Shown here one piece after another: positions 58,604-64,000 of a stretch of DNA of 64,000 nt (position 1 is the stretch's first letter; each line of letters starts with the position of its first letter). Location of the stretch: assembly GCA_958402795.1 (NCBI GenBank), contig CATXUX010000014.1, positions 1 through 64,000 on the forward strand, read 5' to 3'. The stretch is from an uncultured Lachnospiraceae bacterium (GTDB taxonomy: Bacteria; Bacillota; Clostridia; Lachnospirales; Lachnospiraceae). The notes below the pieces were generated by a model. It was not told the origin of the DNA. It saw only the letters and a list, made by a program, of their open reading frames with translations, and did no database searches. The translations under genes were made by a program, and so were the position numbers.

Positions 58604-59458
58604 TTGAAAAGAAATACAAAGAAACGAAAAAGGCGACAGAAGAGAAAACAAAGAAACTATGTAAGAAACGGCGTCATTTTCCTTCTTGCCCTAGGCGCGC
58701 TGCTGGCAGTATACACACATCTGGATCTGCCGGTAAATCTGCCGGATTTTGACCCACTGCAAAAGCAAGTTCAGACGGAATCTCCGGTGAAGGAGTTTGC
58801 CGGAGAGATTGGGCAAAAAGTACGGCAGATCTGGGAAGCATTGTTTCCGGAAGAGGAATCTTTCCAATTGGACGAGGTTCCGGAATATGCCGGCTCTCCT
58901 TATGTGGAGATCAATGGGAACGTGCCGGAATTTGATGACGCCGATATGACGGCGGAATCTTTTGAGCGGTACAGCAGTCTGGATTATTACGGCCGCTGCG
59001 GAACCGCCTATGCGAATGTCGGACCGGAGACGATGCCAAAGGAGGGAGAGGAGCGGGAGAGTATCAGCAGTGTGACGCCCTCCGGGTGGGTCAATGCAGA
59101 GTATGGTCAGATTGACGGCGGCTATTTGTATAACCGGTGTCATCTGATCGGCTATCAGCTTACAGCGGAAAACGCGAATGAAAAAAATCTGATCACGGGG
59201 ACAAGATATCTGAACACAGAAGGAATGCTTCCGCTGGAAAATCTTGTGGCAGACTATATCTGCCAGACCGGAAACCACGTATTGTACCGTGTTACTCCGG
59301 TTTTTGAAGGAAAAAACCTGGTGGCGTCCGGCGTACATATGGAGGCAAAGTCAGTGGAAGACGGCGGCGCGGGCGTACAGTTCAACGTATATTGTTATAA
59401 TGTGCAGCCGGGAATCGAGATTGACTACGCCACAGGGGAAAGTCAGGAAGTCAAGTAA
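58604..59458 (+). CDS. DNA/RNA non-specific endonuclease, membrane-anchored (EndA/NucA-like)
   Basis: A 284-residue nuclease with a very basic N-terminus (13 Lys/Arg in 20 residues), one membrane helix (about 23-42), a linker and a C-terminal beta-beta-alpha-metal nuclease domain. The catalytic motif reads YNRCHLIGYQLT (near residue 182), in place of the more common DRGH, followed by the metal-binding NEKNLITGTRYLN. The TTG start is set by CAGGGG. Cell-surface nucleases of this type degrade external DNA for nutrition or competence. It follows the propeller protein by 12 bases and probably shares its operon. Confidence 0.85.
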   Translation: MKRNTKKRKRRQKRKQRNYVRNGVIFLLALGALLAVYTHLDLPVNLPDFDPLQKQVQTESPVKEFAGEIGQKVRQIWEALFPEEESFQLDEVPEYAGSPYVEINGNVPEFDDADMTAESFERYSSLDYYGRCGTAYANVGPETMPKEGEERESISSVTPSGWVNAEYGQIDGGYLYNRCHLIGYQLTAENANEKNLITGTRYLNTEGMLPLENLVADYICQTGNHVLYRVTPVFEGKNLVASGVHMEAKSVEDGGAGVQFNVYCYNVQPGIEIDYATGESQEVK

Positions 59459-59459
59459 A

Positions 59460-59486
59460 GTTACTGGTCAGGTTCTGACCGGTAAC
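59460..59486 (+). terminator. hairpin after the nuclease gene
   Basis: An 11-bp stem GTTACTGGTCA/TGACCGGTAAC (one G-T) with loop GGTTC. There is no T-run, so it may protect the 3' end or pause polymerase only. Confidence 0.5.
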
Positions 59487-59516
59487 GGGCGTATGCGGCA
59501 TGAAATCAGAATTGTG

Positions 59517-59546
59517 TTGTATTTCCCCCGGAAAGGGTGTTATACT
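59517..59546 (+). promoter_or_regulatory. promoter of asnS
   Basis: TTGTAT (59517-59522), an 18-base spacer and TATACT (59541-59546). The leader to the start codon is only about 35 bases, so no T-box fits here. Confidence 0.7.
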
Positions 59547-59586
59547 AGGTATCAGAATCGGAAGAAAAGTGAAGGAGCAGACGGTT

Positions 59587-60978
59587 ATGGAATTAGTGAC
59601 GGTCAGAGAGTTATTTAAGAACAGAGAAAAGTACCTGGATACAGAAGTGACAGTCGGCGGGTGGATCCGCAGTATCCGGGATTCCAAAACATTTGGATTT
59701 ATCGTGGTGAATGACGGTTCCTATTTTGAGACGCTGCAGATCGTCTACCACGATCAGATGGAAAACTTTCAGGAGATCTCCAGGCTGAATGTAGGGGCGG
59801 CGATTATCGTGAAAGGTACGCTGGTTGCGACGCCGCAGGCGAAGCAGCCGTTTGAGATCCAGGCGGAAGAGATTACGGTGGAGGGAACATCTGCACCGGA
59901 TTATCCGCTTCAAAAGAAACGACATAGTTTCGAATATCTCAGAACTATTTCGCATCTGCGCCCGAGAACCAATACCTTTCAGGCGGTGTTTCGTGTGCGG
60001 TCCCTTGCGGCGTACGCGATCCACAAGTTTTTTCAGGAGAGAGGCTTTGTCTATGTGAATACGCCGCTGATCACGGGAAGCGACTGCGAGGGCGCCGGGG
60101 AGATGTTCCAGGTTACCACACTGGATCTGGAGAATCTGCCGAAGAACCCGGATGGAAGCGTGGACTTTACACAGGACTTTTTCGGGAAGCCGACCAGCCT
60201 GACGGTCAGCGGCCAGCTTAACGGGGAGACATACGCGCAGGCGTTCCGGAACATCTATACGTTCGGGCCGACGTTCCGCGCGGAGAATTCTAACACCACG
60301 CGGCATGCCGCGGAGTTCTGGATGATCGAACCGGAGATGGCGTTTGCAGATCTGGAAGATGATATGGATCTTGCGGAGGCGATGTTAAAGTATATCATCC
60401 ACTATGTGATGGAAGAAGCTCCGGAAGAGATGCGGTTTTTCAATTCCTTTGTGGACAAGGGTCTGCTGGACCGGCTGAAGAACGTGGCGGAGTCTGATTT
60501 CGCGCGGATCACCTATACCGAGGCAGTCGGACTGCTGGAGAAGAATAACGACAAGTTTGAGTACAAGGTGTCATGGGGATGTGACCTGCAGACCGAGCAT
60601 GAGCGGTATCTGACCGAACAGATTTTTAAACGTCCGGTATTTGTGACGGATTATCCAAAGGAGATCAAGGCTTTTTATATGAAGCAGAACGATGACCTGA
60701 AGACGGTCGCCGCGGTAGACTGTCTTGTCCCGGGAATCGGGGAGATCATCGGCGGAAGCCAGAGAGAGGATGATTACGACAAGCTGCTTGCGCGCATGAA
60801 CGAACTCGCACTGAAGAAAGAGGATTATCAGTTCTATCTCGATCTGCGCAGATATGGATCTACACGCCATGCCGGGTTTGGACTGGGATTTGAGCGGTGC
60901 GTGATGTATCTGACCGGAATGTCCAATATTCGCGACGTGATTCCGTTCCCGCGGACTGTGAACAATTGTGAGTTATAA
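59587..60978 (+). CDS. asnS: asparaginyl-tRNA synthetase
   Basis: Class II synthetase that charges tRNA-Asn (463 residues). An N-terminal OB-fold (VTVGGWIRSIRDSKTFGFIVVNDGS) is followed by the catalytic core with motif 2 FGPTFRAENSNTTRHAAEFWMIEPEM and motif 3 GFGLGFERCVMYLTGMSNIRDVIPFPR; the ending matches AsnRS rather than AspRS. The start at 59587 has AAGGAG about 15 bases upstream and the product then begins at the expected point. It is followed 11 bases later by the exonuclease gene. Confidence 0.95.
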   Translation: MELVTVRELFKNREKYLDTEVTVGGWIRSIRDSKTFGFIVVNDGSYFETLQIVYHDQMENFQEISRLNVGAAIIVKGTLVATPQAKQPFEIQAEEITVEGTSAPDYPLQKKRHSFEYLRTISHLRPRTNTFQAVFRVRSLAAYAIHKFFQERGFVYVNTPLITGSDCEGAGEMFQVTTLDLENLPKNPDGSVDFTQDFFGKPTSLTVSGQLNGETYAQAFRNIYTFGPTFRAENSNTTRHAAEFWMIEPEMAFADLEDDMDLAEAMLKYIIHYVMEEAPEEMRFFNSFVDKGLLDRLKNVAESDFARITYTEAVGLLEKNNDKFEYKVSWGCDLQTEHERYLTEQIFKRPVFVTDYPKEIKAFYMKQNDDLKTVAAVDCLVPGIGEIIGGSQREDDYDKLLARMNELALKKEDYQFYLDLRRYGSTRHAGFGLGFERCVMYLTGMSNIRDVIPFPRTVNNCEL

Positions 60979-60989
60979 GAAGGAGACAT

Positions 60990-62093
60990 ATGAGATTTAT
61001 TCATATTGCTGATGTGCATCTCGGCGCACAGCCGGATGTGGGAGCCGCATACAGTGAGGTCCGGCCGCGGGAATTGTGGGACACATTTTCCGCGGTAATT
61101 CGCGTATGTGAAGAGGAGCAGACAGATCTGCTCCTGATCGCAGGCGACCTGTTCCACCGTCAGCCTCTTTTGCGGGAACTCAAGGAAGTGGATTATCTGT
61201 TTTCCACACTGAGTAAAACAAAGGTTGTGCTGATCGCGGGAAATCATGATTACATTCGAAGGGATTCCCACTATCCGTCGTTTACCTGGAGCAGCAATGT
61301 ATATCCGCTGTTCGGGAGAAAACCAGAGTGGGTTCATTTTCCGGATCTGGACGCCGCGGTATGCGGATTCAGCTATTATGAACGGGAAATCCGTGAGCCG
61401 CTTTATGACCGGATCCGGGCAGAGGACGGCGCGCGCTGTCAGATTCTTCTGGCACACGGAGGAGACGAAACACATATACCGGTCCGGCGGGCAGCTCTTG
61501 CAGGATCCGGGTTTGACTATATTGCAATGGGGCATATTCATCGTCCCGGGGAAGTGATCCCGCACCGGGCAGTTTATGCGGGTGCGTTGGAGCCGATTGA
61601 TAAAAATGATACAGGGCGCCATGGCTTTATCCGCGGAGAGCTGACAAAGCGGGGCGTCCGTACGGAATTTGTTCCGTTTGCAAAGCGGGAGTATGTCCAC
61701 CTTGTACTGAAAACGGATGAATCGCAGACGGCGGGGAGCGTGTCTGCGCAGATCAGGCAGGCGGTCATGGAGCGCGGGCAGGAGCACTTTTATAAAATCA
61801 TCCTGCGCGGGCAAAGAGATACGGATATTCTGTTTGATTCCGGGCAGATGCGTGTCCCGGACAACGTTCTGGAATTGATCGATGAGACGGAGCCGGCCTG
61901 GGACATAGAGAGGCTGTGGCGCGAAAATCAGGAAAATCTGATCGGGAAATTTATCAGCCGGTTTCCGCGGCAGTTATCCGGCATATCGGAAGATGGTCCG
62001 CGAAAAACAGAGGATCAGGCAGAGGAGAGGGCCCTGAGAGAAGGAATGAGGGCGCTTTTGCAAAACCGCATCGATGAGGGACAGGTATGGTAA
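60990..62093 (+). CDS. metallophosphoesterase DNA repair exonuclease (SbcD/YhaO-like)
   Basis: A calcineurin-type phosphoesterase of 367 residues. The metal-binding motifs are in order: DVHLGAQ (residues 8-14), AGDLFH (about 51-56), GNHDY (about 84-88), LLAHGGDE and GHIHRP (about 185-190). It resembles YhaO and SbcD, the nuclease subunits of SMC-like repair complexes. Its last codons overlap the start of the ATPase gene by seven bases, which supports a two-subunit complex. A GAAGGAG site precedes the ATG. Confidence 0.9.
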   Translation: MRFIHIADVHLGAQPDVGAAYSEVRPRELWDTFSAVIRVCEEEQTDLLLIAGDLFHRQPLLRELKEVDYLFSTLSKTKVVLIAGNHDYIRRDSHYPSFTWSSNVYPLFGRKPEWVHFPDLDAAVCGFSYYEREIREPLYDRIRAEDGARCQILLAHGGDETHIPVRRAALAGSGFDYIAMGHIHRPGEVIPHRAVYAGALEPIDKNDTGRHGFIRGELTKRGVRTEFVPFAKREYVHLVLKTDESQTAGSVSAQIRQAVMERGQEHFYKIILRGQRDTDILFDSGQMRVPDNVLELIDETEPAWDIERLWRENQENLIGKFISRFPRQLSGISEDGPRKTEDQAEERALREGMRALLQNRIDEGQVW

Positions 62094-63616
62094 TCAGGGA
62101 ATTGTATATCAGACATTTCGGAAAGTTCAGAGACGCGCGTTTTGTACTTTCTGACGGAATTCAGGTTTTTTACGGAGAAAATGAATACGGAAAATCCACG
62201 ATCTACGCATTTATCCGGGCAATGCTGTTTGGCATGGAACGGGGAAGAGGACGGGCGGCGAATCATGATATGTTCAGCCGCTATGAGCCGTGGGAGAATC
62301 CCGGAGATTATGCTGGGAGCATGCGGTTTTCCTGCGGAGAGCGCACCTTTCTGCTGGAGCGCCGGTTTAGCCGGTACGAGAAACGGGTGTCTCTGGTCTG
62401 CGAGGATGACGGAGAACAGTTGTCTGTGGAAGACGGCGATCTGGAGATGCTGCTCGGCGGCATGACGGCGTCGTCGTTTGACAATATCGCCGCCATCGGA
62501 CAGATGACGGCGCGCCCCGGACAGAGCCTGGCCGCAGAACTGAAAAACTATGCGGCAAACAGTTATGAAACCGGCGGTGGGTGTGTGGACTATGAGGGCG
62601 CGGTGAACACGCTGCGCGAGAGCCACAGGCAGGCGGAACGGGATCTGAAAGCATGGCGGGAAGCGCAGGAGAGAAAGGAAGAACAGCTCCAGACCCGGAT
62701 GGAATGCGTGGAGGCAGAGGTAAAAAAGCTGGAACAAGAGCTGCAGGAAACGGAAGAACAATTACGGAACACGCAGAAAGAACGGAATTATACCACCAAA
62801 GGAGCGGCGCGCCGTGCAGAGAAGACGGCCGGGATCGCGGGAATCGTCCTGGGAATCGCCGGATGTATACTGGCAGGGGGACTCCATGCGCCGATGTGGG
62901 GATTCATTCCGGCAGCAGGTGTGGCAGTCCTTGGTGCTGTTTTTTTGCTGGCATCTGTGCTGGCCGGCAGGAAAGGCGCAGAGATTTCAGACCGGATGGA
63001 GGAAACCGGACGGCCGGAGAACGTGGAAGAGGAAGAACGGGGCGGGACTGACGAGGCGGCGCGTCTTGACTGGACGCGAACCCGTATCATAGAAGAACTG
63101 CAGGAAAAGAGGATTCAGATCCAGAACATCAGAGAACAGATCGAAGAGACCGGACAGCCGGATGATATATACCGTCAGTATCAGATGCGTATCCGCGCGG
63201 CAGAAATTGCGCTGGAGAGATTACAGGCGGCCGCGGCAGAGCAGACACGTGAATCGGGAGAGAGGCTGAACAGGGAAATAGCAGCAATTTTGTCTGCAGT
63301 TACGGATGGAAAATATAACCGGGTTCTGCTGGAGGATGACGGCGGACTGTTCCTTTACAGTGAGGGCAGAAGGATTCCCGCAGAACGGCTGAGCCACGGT
63401 ACGGTCGAGCAGGTTTATTTCGCCCTGCGTATGGCGGCGCTTGAACTTTTGTACACGGAAGAGGAATTTCCGGTGATCTTCGACGACGCGTTTGCCTGCT
63501 ATGATGAAAACCGATTAAAATCTACGCTGAGGTGGCTTGACGCGCAATCGAGACAAGTGATTCTGTTCAGTTGCCAGAAACGAGAAAAGGAGATGGTAGA
63601 ACAGCTCCGAAAATAG
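62087..63616 (+). CDS. SbcC/YhaN-like AAA ATPase, short form
   Basis: The partner ATPase of the preceding exonuclease (509 residues). The N-terminal P-loop YGENEYGKSTIYAFIRAMLFGM (about 28-50) and the C-terminal signature/Walker B region (LSHGTVEQVYFALRMAALELL then VIFDDAFACYDENRL, about 435-475) bracket only short coiled coils (about 180-240 and 320-380). Between them is a pair of hydrophobic segments (about 250-295), so the protein may be membrane-associated. It is about half the length of YhaN or SbcC. Confidence 0.82.
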   Translation: MVIRELYIRHFGKFRDARFVLSDGIQVFYGENEYGKSTIYAFIRAMLFGMERGRGRAANHDMFSRYEPWENPGDYAGSMRFSCGERTFLLERRFSRYEKRVSLVCEDDGEQLSVEDGDLEMLLGGMTASSFDNIAAIGQMTARPGQSLAAELKNYAANSYETGGGCVDYEGAVNTLRESHRQAERDLKAWREAQERKEEQLQTRMECVEAEVKKLEQELQETEEQLRNTQKERNYTTKGAARRAEKTAGIAGIVLGIAGCILAGGLHAPMWGFIPAAGVAVLGAVFLLASVLAGRKGAEISDRMEETGRPENVEEEERGGTDEAARLDWTRTRIIEELQEKRIQIQNIREQIEETGQPDDIYRQYQMRIRAAEIALERLQAAAAEQTRESGERLNREIAAILSAVTDGKYNRVLLEDDGGLFLYSEGRRIPAERLSHGTVEQVYFALRMAALELLYTEEEFPVIFDDAFACYDENRLKSTLRWLDAQSRQVILFSCQKREKEMVEQLRK

Positions 63617-63668
63617 ATTTCAAGACAGGAAAATTTCCAGAGGATTTCGAGGAAAGGATGAGTAGTGT

Positions 63669-64000
63669 ATGAAGATTACGTTGCCGGATAAAGTGACGAT
63701 GATTATTGAAAATTTGCAGATGCACGGCTACGAGGCATATGCGGTCGGCGGCTGCGTGCGGGACTGCGTCCTGGCAAAGACGCCGCAGGACTGGGATATC
63801 ACGACGTCGGCGAAACCGGAGGAGATCAAGGCACTGTTTGGCAAAACGATCGATACCGGGATCGAGCACGGCACGGTAACGGTTGTGCTTGACAAAGAAA
63901 TGTTTGAAGTGACAACGTACCGGATCGACGGAGCGTATGAAGATAACCGGCATCCGAAAGAAGTGCGTTTTACGAACCGGCTGGAAGAGGATCTGAAGCG
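63669..64000 (+). CDS. cca: CCA tRNA nucleotidyltransferase, 5' part only
   Basis: The first 110 codons of a class II CCA-adding enzyme (or the closely related poly(A) polymerase). Visible motifs are YAVGGCVRDCVLAKTPQDWDITTSAKPEEI, the nucleotidyltransferase signature GG-x-VRD and the catalytic DWD, then TGIEHGTVTVVLDKEMFEVTTYRIDG. It runs off the window. Its activity would suit the tRNAs here, none of which encode CCA. The start is 52 bases after the ATPase stop, and AAAGGATGAG lies upstream. Confidence 0.88.
   Translation, partial: MKITLPDKVTMIIENLQMHGYEAYAVGGCVRDCVLAKTPQDWDITTSAKPEEIKALFGKTIDTGIEHGTVTVVLDKEMFEVTTYRIDGAYEDNRHPKEVRFTNRLEEDLK

Noticed and set aside
59459..59586. A possible T-box leader for asnS
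   Set aside because: The distance from promoter to start codon is about 40 bases; no T-box sequence or specifier stem is present.

Overview
The window looks like chromosome from a low-to-mid GC Gram-positive gut anaerobe, most likely Lachnospiraceae (Clostridia, Bacillota). This is inferred from strong AGGAGG ribosome-binding sites, tRNAs without an encoded CCA, a pyrophosphate-type phosphofructokinase, a maltodextrin ABC operon without its own ATPase, the yaaO-gmk-holB-ricT-trmN6-rsmI block, and duplicated ECF sigma/DUF4367-type anti-sigma units. No prophage, plasmid or CRISPR array is present.

Layout. 1-3.3 kb: a partial tRNA-Phe, tRNA-Lys, and an amino-acid-type ABC importer behind a strong promoter and a long palindrome. 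3.3-8.8 kb: a GH2 glycosidase, uridine kinase, a TPP riboswitch with ThiT, and a DUF362 protein. 8.9-10.9 kb: first sigma/anti-sigma/secreted-protein cassette. 11-20.5 kb: an MBL hydrolase, then a starch/maltodextrin regulon (binding protein, two permeases, intracellular GH13 enzyme, LacI-type repressor, secreted CBM20 amylase) with matching operator sites at both ends. 20.6-21.9 kb: a graveyard with a frameshifted Y-family polymerase and pieces of an Rpn-type nuclease between direct repeats. 21.9-28.8 kb: housekeeping genes (decarboxylase, guanylate kinase, holB, ricT, two RNA methyltransferases, an ECF S-component, HIT protein). 28.8-32.1 kb: second copy of the sigma cassette, split by murG on the opposite strand. 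32-35.9 kb: an inverted-repeat element, a TSCPD protein, an Rpn nuclease with 12-bp tandem repeats, a membrane protein and an FHA protein. 36-41.3 kb: an aconitase-like hydratase and a sigma/beta-propeller pair. 41.3-41.6 kb: a candidate Fst-like type I toxin-antitoxin locus. 41.7-49.3 kb: a sigma-like protein, TatD, PPi-type PFK, RsmA, citrate synthase, lipase-like hydrolase, tRNA-Ala, GH25-LysM lysozyme. 49.4-49.8 kb: two tandem copies of a C-rich structured small RNA. 49.9-54.6 kb: mannonate dehydratase and a two-component system. 54.6-64 kb: a structured RNA resembling HEARO/omega RNA, a METTL25-like methyltransferase, a propeller protein, a nuclease, AsnRS, an SbcD/SbcC-like pair and the start of a CCA-adding enzyme.

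The most promising poorly described material is non-coding: the convergent toxin/antitoxin locus (41.35-41.6 kb), the twin small RNAs (49.4-49.8 kb) and the solo structured RNA at 54.66-54.85 kb. All structures and family calls were made by eye from sequence; no search or folding program was run.
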